Below, one piece after another: positions 17,254-25,665 of a stretch of DNA of 64,000 bases. Both the position numbers and the translations under genes were made by a program. The stretch covers positions 62,001-126,000 of the forward strand of contig DASXUN010000021.1 in assembly GCA_036504815.1 (NCBI GenBank), read 5' to 3'. The notes beneath the pieces were generated by a model. It searched no databases and was not told the origin of the DNA. It saw only the letters and a program-made list of their open reading frames with translations. The stretch comes from Gemmatimonadaceae bacterium (GTDB lineage Bacteria; Gemmatimonadota; Gemmatimonadetes; Gemmatimonadales; Gemmatimonadaceae). Positions within the stretch are counted from its first letter, which is position 1. Every line of letters begins with the position of its first letter.

Positions 17254-18648
17254 CTATTTAGCTTTCCGGAAGATGCGCACGCCCCACGGGTCGAGCGTCA
17301 GTACCGGCACGGCCGCCGCGGCTGCCGCGGTCGTGCCCGGGGTGATCTCCGCGTAGCCGCTCCCCGCCACTTCCACCGTGCCAGTGAACGCGCGGTTGGT
17401 GAGGTTGACCGCCACCAGCACGTCCTCCGTGGCGTCCGACCGCACGAAGGTGATCACGCGATCCTCGTCGCTGTTCCGCACCCACGTGGTGTGTCCGCGC
17501 CGCAGCGCCGAATGCGCGCGGCGCAGCGGAATGATGCCGTCGTAGAATTTCGGGAACTCCGGCCGGCGGTCCGTCATCGCCCACCAGACGTTCAACTTCT
17601 CGAACAGCGCCGGGGCGAAGCTCTCGGTGGCGTCCCCCACCTCGTTGCCGTTGTACAGCAGCGGCACGCCGTCCATCGTGAACACCAGCGCGGCCGCGGC
17701 CAGGGCCGCCCGCTCGCCAAAGAAGGTGATGGCGCGCTTCTCGTCGTGATCGTCGAAGATCCCCATGTGCAACGCGCCCCTGGGGTAGACGCGGCGCTCC
17801 GCTTCCCACTCCTCACGCACCGCGCGGGCGCTGCGAGTGCCGAGGATCGCATCCTTGAGCGCGTGGTACCCAGGCCAGCCGTAGTCGAGGTCGAAGGCGT
17901 TGGCCAGCAACTCCGGCTCGTGCGACTCGGCCAGCATCATGATCTCCGGCTTGATCTTCTCGAGGTTGCGCCGGGCCTCCTCCCAGAAATCGGTTGGCAC
18001 CTCGCCGGCCACGTCGCACCGGTAGCCGTCGAGATCGAACTCCCTGAGCCAGTACTGCAGGACGCCGTGCATGTACGCGCGCGTGACCGGAGTCGCGTAG
18101 TTGAGCGCCGCCACGTCCGTCCAGTCGTACGGCGACAGGATCTGCCCCGACGCATCACGCTTGTAGTAGGCGGGCGTCTTCATCAGCACGTTGTCCCACG
18201 ACGTGTGATTGGCCACGATGTCGATGATGACCTTGAGGCCGACGCGGTGAGCCTCGGCGACCAGCTTCTTCAGGTCAGCCTTCGTGCCATAGGCCGGATT
18301 TACATCCATGTAGTCCCGTACGGCATAGGGACTGCCGATGCTCCCCTTCTTCTTCACTTCCCCAATGGGATGGATGGGCATCAGCCAGACGACGGTGACG
18401 CCGAGCTTTTGCAGCTCTGGCAGCCGCGCGGTGACCGCGTTGAATGTGCCCTCTGGTGAGAAGGTGCGGACGTTCAGTTCATAGATGACGCCATCGCGCA
18501 CCCAGGGTGCCACGGGGCGGGCGTCGATGGCGTGGACATCGCGGCGCGCCTGGGCATGCGACGCGAGCGGCGCACCCAGCGCCCACAGGCCAAGCACAAG
18601 TGCCGGGGCAAGGCGCCGGCGGGTCAGGGCGGACACAGGCGTGAGCAT
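17254..18648 (-). CDS. Secreted GH13 alpha-amylase
   Basis: A 464-residue exported enzyme with a signal peptide (residues 1-33, ending SHAQA). The GH13 triad is present: Asp212 in GYRCDVAGE, Glu241 in MMLAESHEPE and Asp302 in FDDHDEKR. It is shorter than the convergent neighbour and belongs to a different GH13 branch (no QLD-type sequence, compact domain B). The likely role is extracellular maltodextrin or starch hydrolysis. The ATG at 18648 starts the signal peptide; an upstream ATG at 18678 adds ten residues without family support. Confidence 0.9.
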   Translation of the reverse strand: MLTPVSALTRRRLAPALVLGLWALGAPLASHAQARRDVHAIDARPVAPWVRDGVIYELNVRTFSPEGTFNAVTARLPELQKLGVTVVWLMPIHPIGEVKKKGSIGSPYAVRDYMDVNPAYGTKADLKKLVAEAHRVGLKVIIDIVANHTSWDNVLMKTPAYYKRDASGQILSPYDWTDVAALNYATPVTRAYMHGVLQYWLREFDLDGYRCDVAGEVPTDFWEEARRNLEKIKPEIMMLAESHEPELLANAFDLDYGWPGYHALKDAILGTRSARAVREEWEAERRVYPRGALHMGIFDDHDEKRAITFFGERAALAAAALVFTMDGVPLLYNGNEVGDATESFAPALFEKLNVWWAMTDRRPEFPKFYDGIIPLRRAHSALRRGHTTWVRNSDEDRVITFVRSDATEDVLVAVNLTNRAFTGTVEVAGSGYAEITPGTTAAAAAAVPVLTLDPWGVRIFRKAK

Positions 18649-19031
18649 CTCGTAATTCTCGGGCAAGGTGAACGTCAAACCTCACCACGGACAATCGACC
18701 CCTCGACGGACTTTCGCAAGCGCTTTGTCCTCGAGGGCAGGGCGGCGCCGGGAGCCGTAAGTCTGAGCCTGCACGTCCTCACCCGTCACCGTGACGAGTC
18801 GCCCATGCGTCCAGTCCATCCGTCCGCCGCACCCGCGATGCAGGCGAAGGGCATGGCCTGCAGATGCGGGAGAACGCCGTGGACTACGAGCGGCGGATCC
18901 TCCAGTCGTTTGGCCATTATCTCAAGGGCGAAGCGGCACCCAGGTGGATCACGGACGGCCAGAGCTGGGTCGAACGCAAGGCGGTGCTGGACGCGAACAA
19001 GTAGGGGCGACTGACGCCGACCATAGAGAAC
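18649..19031. other. Largest gene-poor gap; no confident gene
   Basis: The stretch from the start of the second amylase gene to the hairpin after the molybdenum hydroxylase operon holds no convincing full-length gene. It should carry the amylase promoter at its left end. The only coding-like piece is the 46-codon frame at 18864-19004, listed separately. Confidence 0.6.
18864..19004 (+). pseudogene. Possible small gene or gene remnant, 46 codons
   Basis: A short frame from an ATG at 18864 to a TAG at 19002-19004 encodes a well-mixed, non-repetitive peptide with a normal amino-acid balance (for example YERRILQSFGHYL and WITDGQSWVERK). It has no clear ribosome site, and similar-looking sequence continues upstream of the ATG without a start, which suggests the tail of a decayed gene. 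I do not recognise a family. Confidence 0.25.
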
Positions 19032-19061
19032 AACGTCGCCACCGCGGGCGGTGGCGACGTT
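19032..19061. terminator. Strong hairpin after molybdenum hydroxylase operon
   Basis: Fourteen-base perfect arms, AACGTCGCCACCGC (19032-19045) and its complement (19048-19061), surround a two-base centre. The flanking GAGAA and TTCTC could extend the stem. It lies 24 bases beyond the stop of the minus-strand hydroxylase gene and probably ends that transcript. Confidence 0.55.
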
Positions 19062-19085
19062 CTCGCAGCAAGTCTCTGCGCCGGT

Positions 19086-21251
19086 CTATCCCTTGGCGAG
19101 CGCCGCCTTCATCCGCGCCGGCGTCAGCGGCAGTTGCGGAATCCGTACGCCGGTGGCATCGAAGACGGCGTTCGCGATCACCGCACCCATGCTCACGATC
19201 GCCGGTTCGCCGCCGCCCTGCGACGGCAGGTCGGGTGAGTCGAGGATGAGCGTCTCGATCTTCGGCATCCACGAGAATTTCGGCAGCGTGTAGCTCCCGA
19301 AGTTCTTGTCCAGCACCTCGCCGTTCCTGAAGCGCACCTCTTCGGCGAGCGTGTAGCCGAGTCCCATCATGATGCACCCTTCCATCTGCTGGGTGGCGCC
19401 CTCCGGATTGACGACAACTCCCATGTCCTGCGCGCAGACGACTCGCACGACCTTTATGGCTCCGGTGGCGGCGTCCACCTTCACTTCGGCCATGTGCGCC
19501 ACGTAGGTGCCGGCGTCCTCGCCCAGTGCCACTCCGAATCCGCGTCGACTCGGCGTGGCCTTGGCGGTCCAGCCGAATTTCTTCGCGCAGGCTTCCAGCA
19601 CGCGCCGCATGCGCGGGTTTTGCAGATGGCGCAGCCGGAACTCGACGGGATCCATGCCGGCTTTCGCCGCGAGCATATCCAGGTGCGATTCACGCGCCCA
19701 GACGTTGGCGTTGGCGCCCGGCGCACGCCACGGTCCGACGGCGAACGGATGCATCCCTGCCGGATTCCCCGACCAGCCGCCCTTCGTCAGCGTGCGGTAG
19801 TTTGGAATGTCGTAGAACATGCCCGCGCCACGCCCGCCCGCCCCGATGATTTCGTTGCTCCAGAACACGATGCGCTTGTTGGCATCGAGGCCGGCCCGGA
19901 TGTTGAAGACGGCCGCCGGATCGAAGGTGTCAAAGAAGAATTCTTCCTCGCGGCTCCAGACTACGCGCACCGGGACACCGGCGGCAACGGCCAGCCGCGC
20001 GGCTTCGACACTCTGCTGGTTGGCGCTCTTGCCGCCAAATCCGCCGCCCACGAACGGTGTGATCACGCGGACTTTCTCGGGCGCCAGCTTCAGCGCCCGT
20101 GCGATCTGCGTCTGCAACGGGAACGGTGTCTGGGTGCTCGCCCAGACCGTCACCTTGCCGTCGGCCGCGACCGCGGCCACCGCCGAGTGCGTTTCCATCG
20201 GCGCGTGGGCAACGTACCCCTTCTTGTACTTTGCGCCGACGATCTCGGCAGCGGCCTTCTCGCCGACCGCGATGTCGCCGGCCGCGCCGGCCGGGCGTGC
20301 CTCGGCGGCGAACCCCTCGAGATGCGCGAAGATGTTCTCGTGATCGAGCGTGCTCGGCGAGGGCGTGAAGGTCGCCTTCACCAGCTTGAGGGCACGGTCC
20401 ACTTCATCACGGTGCGCATGCAGCACCGCCACCAGTTCCCCGTCCTTCACGATCCGCACGCCCGGCACGCGCTCGGCGGCGCTGGTATCCACCGACACGA
20501 TCGTCGCCCCGTGGGCCGGCGCCCGCACCACGCGCGCGTGGAGCGCGTCTTTCGGAATGATGTCGCCGGCGTATTTCGCCTTTCCAGTCACCTTCTCCAC
20601 CGCGTCCCGCCGCGGATACGACTTTCCGATGATCGTGTACTCGGAGACCTTGTCGAGCGCGGCCTGCCCTTCAAAGCGCCGCTCCAACTTCTTGCCCCCG
20701 GTGAGCTCGCCGTACGTTGCCTTCTTGGCTGCGTTCGATTTCGCGAGGACAACGCCGTCTTTCACCTCGAGGTCGGCGACCGGTACGCCGAGCTTTTCAC
20801 TGGCCAGCTGCACCAGCACCGCGCGCGCTTCCGCGGCGGCGGCGTGCAGCACGGGGCCAAGCCGCCAGACACTGAGCGAGCCGAAGGTGCCGTTGTCAAA
20901 GGGGCACAGGTCCGTGTCGCCCAGCACGCAGTCCACCCGGTCGAGCGGCACGTTGAGCTGCTCGGCCACGATCTGCGGCAGGCCTGTGATGATGCCCTGT
21001 CCCATCTCGATCTTCCCCACGAGCAGGGTCACGCGGTCGTTCGCGCCGATGTGCAGGAATGCGTTGAAGTCAGGGGGCGTGCGCTGCTGCTCGGCGAAGT
21101 TCCAGACGGGCCGAAGAGCGCCTTCCGGCGGCTTCACCGCGAACACAACCAGCAGGCCGGTGCTCGTGAGCCGCAGGAAGTCGCGGCGGTCGATCGTTTC
21201 CACAAATCCCCAACCCTCGGGGACGACCATTTCTTCGTCCTGGCGGATCAC
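19086..21251 (-). CDS. Molybdopterin-binding subunit of xanthine-dehydrogenase-family hydroxylase (IorB-like)
   Basis: A 721-residue large subunit resembling isoquinoline 1-oxidoreductase beta and related periplasmic aldehyde dehydrogenases. The twin-arginine signal TIDRRDFLRLTSTG lies near residues 14-27. Molybdopterin-domain features include GKIEMGQGI, PFVGGGFGGKS and, near the C-terminus, GGGEPAIVSMGA with the catalytic-type Glu. Substrates could be aldehydes or N-heterocycles. The start is taken as the GTG at 21251, which overlaps the small-subunit stop (GTGA); an ATG at 21230 is possible. No FAD subunit is encoded nearby, which fits this branch, where electrons leave through the 2Fe-2S subunit to a cytochrome or quinone. 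Confidence 0.9.
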   Translation of the reverse strand: MIRQDEEMVVPEGWGFVETIDRRDFLRLTSTGLLVVFAVKPPEGALRPVWNFAEQQRTPPDFNAFLHIGANDRVTLLVGKIEMGQGIITGLPQIVAEQLNVPLDRVDCVLGDTDLCPFDNGTFGSLSVWRLGPVLHAAAAEARAVLVQLASEKLGVPVADLEVKDGVVLAKSNAAKKATYGELTGGKKLERRFEGQAALDKVSEYTIIGKSYPRRDAVEKVTGKAKYAGDIIPKDALHARVVRAPAHGATIVSVDTSAAERVPGVRIVKDGELVAVLHAHRDEVDRALKLVKATFTPSPSTLDHENIFAHLEGFAAEARPAGAAGDIAVGEKAAAEIVGAKYKKGYVAHAPMETHSAVAAVAADGKVTVWASTQTPFPLQTQIARALKLAPEKVRVITPFVGGGFGGKSANQQSVEAARLAVAAGVPVRVVWSREEEFFFDTFDPAAVFNIRAGLDANKRIVFWSNEIIGAGGRGAGMFYDIPNYRTLTKGGWSGNPAGMHPFAVGPWRAPGANANVWARESHLDMLAAKAGMDPVEFRLRHLQNPRMRRVLEACAKKFGWTAKATPSRRGFGVALGEDAGTYVAHMAEVKVDAATGAIKVVRVVCAQDMGVVVNPEGATQQMEGCIMMGLGYTLAEEVRFRNGEVLDKNFGSYTLPKFSWMPKIETLILDSPDLPSQGGGEPAIVSMGAVIANAVFDATGVRIPQLPLTPARMKAALAKG

Positions 21252-21724
21252 TTGGCACCTCCCGCCATCTTCTTCGCGGCCGACTCGACCGCTGCCACGA
21301 TGCGCTGGTGGGCCGCGCAACGGCAGAGGTGGCGCTCCATGCCCTGCACGATCTGCTCGCGGGTGGGCTTGGGATTCGCGTTCAGCAGTGCGGTGGCGCC
21401 AATCACCATGCCGCTGGTGCAATAGCCGCATTGAAAGCCGACGTGTTCGATGAACGCTTCCTGCACCGGGGACAGCTTGTCGCCCTGGGCCAGCCCTTCG
21501 ACGGTCACCACCTTCTTTCCGTCTACGCTGCTGATGGGCGTGATGCAGGAGCGCACTTCCCGGCCATCCACCAGCACGGTGCAGGCCCCACAGAAGGCGG
21601 AACCGCAGCCGAACTTGGTGCCCGTGTAGCCGAGGTCGTCGCGCAGGACCCAGAGCAGTGTCCGGTTGGCCTCCACGGACACCGTTCGCGCGACGCCGTT
21701 GAGGGTGAACGCAATCGGTTTCAT
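21248..21724 (-). CDS. 2Fe-2S small subunit of molybdenum hydroxylase (IorA-like)
   Basis: A 158-residue protein with an N-terminal plant-type ferredoxin cluster (FGCGSAFCGACTVLVDG) and a C-terminal helical cluster domain (FQCGYCTSGMV and HLCRCAAHQRIVAAV). It passes electrons from the molybdenum centre of the adjacent large subunit. Having no signal of its own, it is presumably co-exported with the Tat-bearing large subunit. The ATG at 21724 has a GGAG site; its stop overlaps the large-subunit GTG by 4 bases. Confidence 0.92.
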   Translation of the reverse strand: MKPIAFTLNGVARTVSVEANRTLLWVLRDDLGYTGTKFGCGSAFCGACTVLVDGREVRSCITPISSVDGKKVVTVEGLAQGDKLSPVQEAFIEHVGFQCGYCTSGMVIGATALLNANPKPTREQIVQGMERHLCRCAAHQRIVAAVESAAKKMAGGAK

Positions 21725-21917
21725 GTCCTGTGCTCCGCCAGAAGAGTGGTACGGGGGCAAGCGGCATCGCCTCTAGAGGGATTCTGCGCACGTGCCGCGC
21801 GATCTGCCAGCCATCAAGTCAAACGTTTGTGCGCACCCGTCCGTTGGCTACCGGTGCTCCCGATGCGCAGATTCCGGAGTGACCGCTGGTCCTGATTGAC
21901 TGAACGGAGATGGACTT

Positions 21918-23579
21918 ATGAAGACCCGTCTGGCCCTGCTCGCCCTCCTCGCCTCGGCCGCGCTGCAGTCCGCGCCGGCACAGGGCGCGCGTGCCTTTAC
22001 CCGCGCCGACACGCTGCGCGGCTCCTACAACACACCCCAGCGCGCCTGGTGGGACGTCACCTTCTACGACCTCCACGTCGCCATCAATCCGTCCGACAGT
22101 TCCATCAAGGGCTTCAACGGCATCACCTACCGCGTGCTGAAGCCGGCGTCCGAACTGCAGGTGGATCTGCAGGTTCCGCTGGTGGTGGACAGCATCAGGC
22201 AGGATGGCAAGGCGCTGAAGTATCGACGCGACGGCAACGCCTTCTTCGTCACGGTCGTGTCGCCCCAGCGCGCCGGCGCCAGCAAGCAGCTGACGGTCTA
22301 CTATCATGGCAAGCCGCAGCCGGCCAAGCGGCCACCGTGGGATGGCGGCTTCACGTGGGGCACCGACAGCCTCGGCAGCCCGTGGATAGTTTCCACCGAT
22401 GAAGGCATCGGCGCGAGCATCTGGTGGCCCAACAAGGACACCGAGGCCGACGAACCTGACAGCATGCGCATCGTCACCACCGTGCCCGACCCGTTGGTCA
22501 GCGTGGGCAACGGCCGCCTGCGCAGCATTCGCAACAACGGCAACGGCACGACCACGTACGAGTGGTTCTCGGTCAACCCGATCAACAACTACGCCATCAA
22601 CGTGGCCATCGGGAAGTATGATCACTTCACCGAACTGTACCAGGGGGAGCGCGGCACCCTGACCATGGATTACTGGCCGCTCGCCTACCATATGGATGCC
22701 GCGAGGAAGCAGTGGGCCCAGGCGCGCCCCATGATGGCGTGCTTCGAGCACTGGTTCGGCCCGTATCCGTGGTACGAGGACGGGTACAAGCTCATCGAGG
22801 TCTCCAACAACGGCATGGAGCATCAGACGGCCGTCACCTATGGCAACGGCTTTGCCAACGGCTACCGCGGCCGCGATGCGTCGGGCACGGGCTACGGCAT
22901 GAAGTGGGATTTCATCATCGTGCACGAGAGCGCGCACGAGTGGTTCGCGAACAACATCACGTTCAAGGACCACGCGGACATGTGGGTGCACGAGAGCTTC
23001 GCCAACTACTCCGAGGCGCTCTATACGGAGTGCCAGTTCGGCAAGCAGGCGGGCGCCGAGTATGCCGTGGGCGTGCGCCGCGGCATCCGCAACGACCGGC
23101 CCATCGAACCGCCCAACCGCGGCGTCAACGCCTCCGGTTCCGGCGACATGTATCCGAAGGGCGGCACGATGCTGCACATGATCCGCCAGATCGTGAACGA
23201 TGACGACAAGTGGCGGGGCATCCTGCGCGGACTCGGGCAGACCTTCTGGCACCAGACCGTCACCGGGAGCCAGATCAAGGACTACATGATCAGGGAGTCG
23301 GGCAAGGACCTGTCGAAGATCTTCCAGCAATACCTGACGACGATCCAGATCCCCGTGCTTGAGTACGCGATTGACGGCGGCACCGTGCGCTATCGCTGGG
23401 CGAACGTGGTGCCGGGCTTCAACATGCCCATCAAGGTACGCATCGCGGGCACCGGTTTTGACTGGGTGACGCCCACTGAGCAGTGGCAGTCGGGGAAGTA
23501 CGCGCTGGCGTCCGCCGCGGATTTCCAGGTTGACGTGAACTTCTATGTGACCACGAAGAACGTCGGGGCGGCTCGCTAG
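21918..23579 (+). CDS. Secreted M1-family metallopeptidase
   Basis: A 553-residue exported zinc peptidase. The signal peptide ends near residue 22 (APAQG). An M1-type N-terminal beta-domain precedes the catalytic domain, which has HESAH as the HExxH site and a downstream Glu in MWVHESFANY as third ligand. The exopeptidase loop reads NNGMEHQ rather than GAMEN, so substrate N-terminus recognition may differ from classic aminopeptidase N. The C-terminal helical domain is short, giving a compact protein. It probably trims extracellular peptides, complementing the S46 peptidase. Confidence 0.9.
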   Translation: MKTRLALLALLASAALQSAPAQGARAFTRADTLRGSYNTPQRAWWDVTFYDLHVAINPSDSSIKGFNGITYRVLKPASELQVDLQVPLVVDSIRQDGKALKYRRDGNAFFVTVVSPQRAGASKQLTVYYHGKPQPAKRPPWDGGFTWGTDSLGSPWIVSTDEGIGASIWWPNKDTEADEPDSMRIVTTVPDPLVSVGNGRLRSIRNNGNGTTTYEWFSVNPINNYAINVAIGKYDHFTELYQGERGTLTMDYWPLAYHMDAARKQWAQARPMMACFEHWFGPYPWYEDGYKLIEVSNNGMEHQTAVTYGNGFANGYRGRDASGTGYGMKWDFIIVHESAHEWFANNITFKDHADMWVHESFANYSEALYTECQFGKQAGAEYAVGVRRGIRNDRPIEPPNRGVNASGSGDMYPKGGTMLHMIRQIVNDDDKWRGILRGLGQTFWHQTVTGSQIKDYMIRESGKDLSKIFQQYLTTIQIPVLEYAIDGGTVRYRWANVVPGFNMPIKVRIAGTGFDWVTPTEQWQSGKYALASAADFQVDVNFYVTTKNVGAAR

Positions 23580-23727
23580 GACCGCCGCGCGGACACGGCG
23601 CAGGGTTTCTTCGCCTCCGGGTGTCCTCTGGACAGGAACCCGTGGCGGCGGCGCGGGTACGACTGACTGCGGTCCGACGGACGGCGACGCTCGCCGCCCG
23701 TCGAGCGTACCCTCCGGAGACTGCATC

Positions 23728-24321
23728 ATGAAGAACGTGCGTCACTCCGTCCTCGCGGCGCTTGGCATCGTGGCCAGCGCCGCCTTCGTCGCTTCGCCAG
23801 TGCGTGCGCAGATCACCGAAGTGGCGCGCACGCCCATCGCCGACGCCGCGCAGGTGACGTTCGGCTACGTCTGCGACGATCGCTTCGTCATCCGCAACGA
23901 CGGCACCAAGCCGATCGATCTCGAGTACGGCCTCGAGAAGGGAACCGAGCACACGCGCATCACGCTCAACGAGCGGGAGTCGGTCGAGCTCAATTCGCCC
24001 TCGAGGGCCGCGATGGAGCTCTGGATGGACGGCAAGCTCATCGCCAAGGCCATCAAGGACCGGCGGTCGTGCAGGGATGTCGTCGGCAACTCATCCGTGA
24101 CGGTCAATGCGCCTGACGTGCAGACCCGTCAGCCGACGCACGTCACCAACGTGTATACGGGATGGGGACCGCCGTACCCGTTCTATGACCCGTGGGCCTT
24201 CGGTCTGTATGGCTCGTTCGGCTACTACCGGCCTTACTACTCGGGGGTCAGCGTGACCTTCCCGATCGTCATCGGCGGGCGCAGCGGTCGCTTCGCTCCG
24301 ATGCCGCGCCGGCATCGGTAG
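23728..24321 (+). CDS. Secreted protein of unknown function, 197 aa
   Basis: The N-terminal signal peptide ends near residue 28 (SPVRA-Q). Then comes a beta-rich region with two Cys (49 in YVCDD and about 118 in RRSC) and an aromatic, Tyr/Phe/Gly/Pro-rich tail (about 150-180) that could be membrane- or surface-associating. An ATG at 23728 follows a CTCCGGAGAC ribosome site. The gene follows the M1 peptidase on the same strand after 148 bases. I do not recognise a family. Confidence 0.65.
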   Translation: MKNVRHSVLAALGIVASAAFVASPVRAQITEVARTPIADAAQVTFGYVCDDRFVIRNDGTKPIDLEYGLEKGTEHTRITLNERESVELNSPSRAAMELWMDGKLIAKAIKDRRSCRDVVGNSSVTVNAPDVQTRQPTHVTNVYTGWGPPYPFYDPWAFGLYGSFGYYRPYYSGVSVTFPIVIGGRSGRFAPMPRRHR

Positions 24322-24330
24322 CACGCGCCG

Positions 24331-24367
24331 CACGGCGGCGCGGGGCTCCTGACCCCGCGCCGCCGTG
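24331..24367. terminator. Bidirectional hairpin between convergent genes
   Basis: A perfect 15-bp stem, CACGGCGGCGCGGGG (24331-24345) with its complement (24353-24367) and a 7-base loop, lies between the stops of two convergent genes, 9 and 14 bases from them. There is no T-tract, but the position and stability fit a shared terminator. Confidence 0.6.
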
Positions 24368-24381
24368 TCGCGCTGGCCGTT

Positions 24382-25479
24382 CTAGGCTTTCACGCCGGGC
24401 GCTGGCGTCCCCTTCGGCGCCGCACGCAGATACTGCGCCGGCCAGCGTCCCGGTAGCCCCAGCGTCTGCGCCGCATGCAGCGGCCAGTATGGGTCTCGCA
24501 GCAACTCGCGCGCCAGGAAGATCAGGTCCGCCTTGCCGGTGCCGATGATCTCATTCGCCTGCGATGCCTCGGTGATCATTCCGACGGCGGCGGTGAAGAT
24601 CCCCGCGCGGTGGCGCACCTCGGCCGCGAACGGCACCTGATAACCTGGCGCGAGCGGAATCCGCGCCTTCGCCACGTTGCCGCCGGATGAGCAGTCAATG
24701 ACGTCAACGCCGTCATCCTTCAGCAGGCGCGCCAGCTCGACGGTCTGCGCCACGTCCCAGCCGCCTTCAGTCCAGTCGGTGGCCGATACGCGAACGAAGA
24801 GCGGCAGCTTCTCGGGCCAGGCACCGCGGACCGCCCGGGTGACTTCTCGCACCAGGCGCGTGCGATTCTCGAACGATCCGCCGTACCGGTCGGTGCGCAG
24901 GTTGCTGAATGGCGACAGGAACTGATGCAGCAGGTAGCCGTGCGCGGCGTGCAATTCGATCACCTGCATGCCGGCCGCCCGCGCGCGGCGCGCGGCATCC
25001 GTGAAGGCGCGCACGATGCCGGCGATCCCGGTGTCGTCGAGCGCCTGGGGCATCAGGTGGCCGTCGGCGAACGGCAGCGCGCTCGGCGCCACGATATCCT
25101 CCCATCCGCCCTCCGCCGCCGGCGCGGTGTTCCCTCCTTCCCACGGACGGCGCGTGGAGGCCTTGCGTCCGGCGTGCGCGAGTTGCACCCCCGCCACGGC
25201 ACCATGCTCTTCCAGCATGCGCACGATGCGCGCCAGCGGCTCCACCTGGGTGTCGTTCCACAATCCCAGGTCGTGCGGCGAGATTCGCCCCTGGGGTGTG
25301 ACCGCCGTTGCTTCCACGATCACGAGGCCGGCGCCGCCGACCGCGCGACTGCCGTAGTGCACCAGGTGCCAGTGGTTTGCCAGGCCGCCCGTGGCAGAGT
25401 ACTGGCACATGGGCGACACACCGATGCGGTTGCGCAGCGTCACGCTGCGTACGACAAGGGGATCAAACAGGTTGGGCAT
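24382..25479 (-). CDS. Old Yellow Enzyme-family NADPH:flavin oxidoreductase (YqjM/NamA type)
   Basis: A 365-residue FMN-dependent TIM-barrel ene-reductase, cytoplasmic. Features of the thermophilic-like class are clear: redox-tuning Cys25 in SPMCQYSA, His177 and His180 in ELHAAHGYL, and the YGGSFENR phosphate-binding block. It reduces activated C=C bonds of enals, enones or quinones using NADPH. Length matches YqjM (about 338) with a slightly longer C-terminus. It converges on the secreted-protein gene through a hairpin. Confidence 0.92.
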   Translation of the reverse strand: MPNLFDPLVVRSVTLRNRIGVSPMCQYSATGGLANHWHLVHYGSRAVGGAGLVIVEATAVTPQGRISPHDLGLWNDTQVEPLARIVRMLEEHGAVAGVQLAHAGRKASTRRPWEGGNTAPAAEGGWEDIVAPSALPFADGHLMPQALDDTGIAGIVRAFTDAARRARAAGMQVIELHAAHGYLLHQFLSPFSNLRTDRYGGSFENRTRLVREVTRAVRGAWPEKLPLFVRVSATDWTEGGWDVAQTVELARLLKDDGVDVIDCSSGGNVAKARIPLAPGYQVPFAAEVRHRAGIFTAAVGMITEASQANEIIGTGKADLIFLARELLRDPYWPLHAAQTLGLPGRWPAQYLRAAPKGTPAPGVKA

Positions 25480-25499
25480 ATCGGCGACCCGGTTTCCGT

Positions 25500-25640
25500 C
25501 TACCGGCAGGATGTTGAGGGAGTGATCGTGCTCGGCACGCCCGGAGTGCAGGTGACGCGCCGGATCACGACTTCAATGGGCTGGCCATTCAGCGGCGCCG
25601 TGCCGCCATACAGCCACAGGTTCAGGTGGAGGAACCGCAC
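25500..25640 (-). pseudogene. C-terminal remnant of an unidentified enzyme
   Basis: The minus frame ending at the TAG at 25500-25502 reads RFLHLNLWLYGGTAPLNGQ then PIEVVIRRV. This looks like the last beta-strands of a concanavalin-like or GH16-type carbohydrate enzyme, in which HLNLW and EVVI segments close the domain. A stop codon just upstream, and the symporter gene overlapping that side, leave only about 46 codons with no proper start beyond a GTG at 25640. I read it as a decayed gene tail; the family assignment is by eye and weak. Confidence 0.3.
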
Positions 25641-25665
25641 ACGCGCACTTCGACACCGCAACTCC

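Noticed and set aside
18864-19004. Transposase fragment
   Set aside because: No DDE, HUH or helix-turn-helix motif is visible and no terminal inverted repeats flank it.
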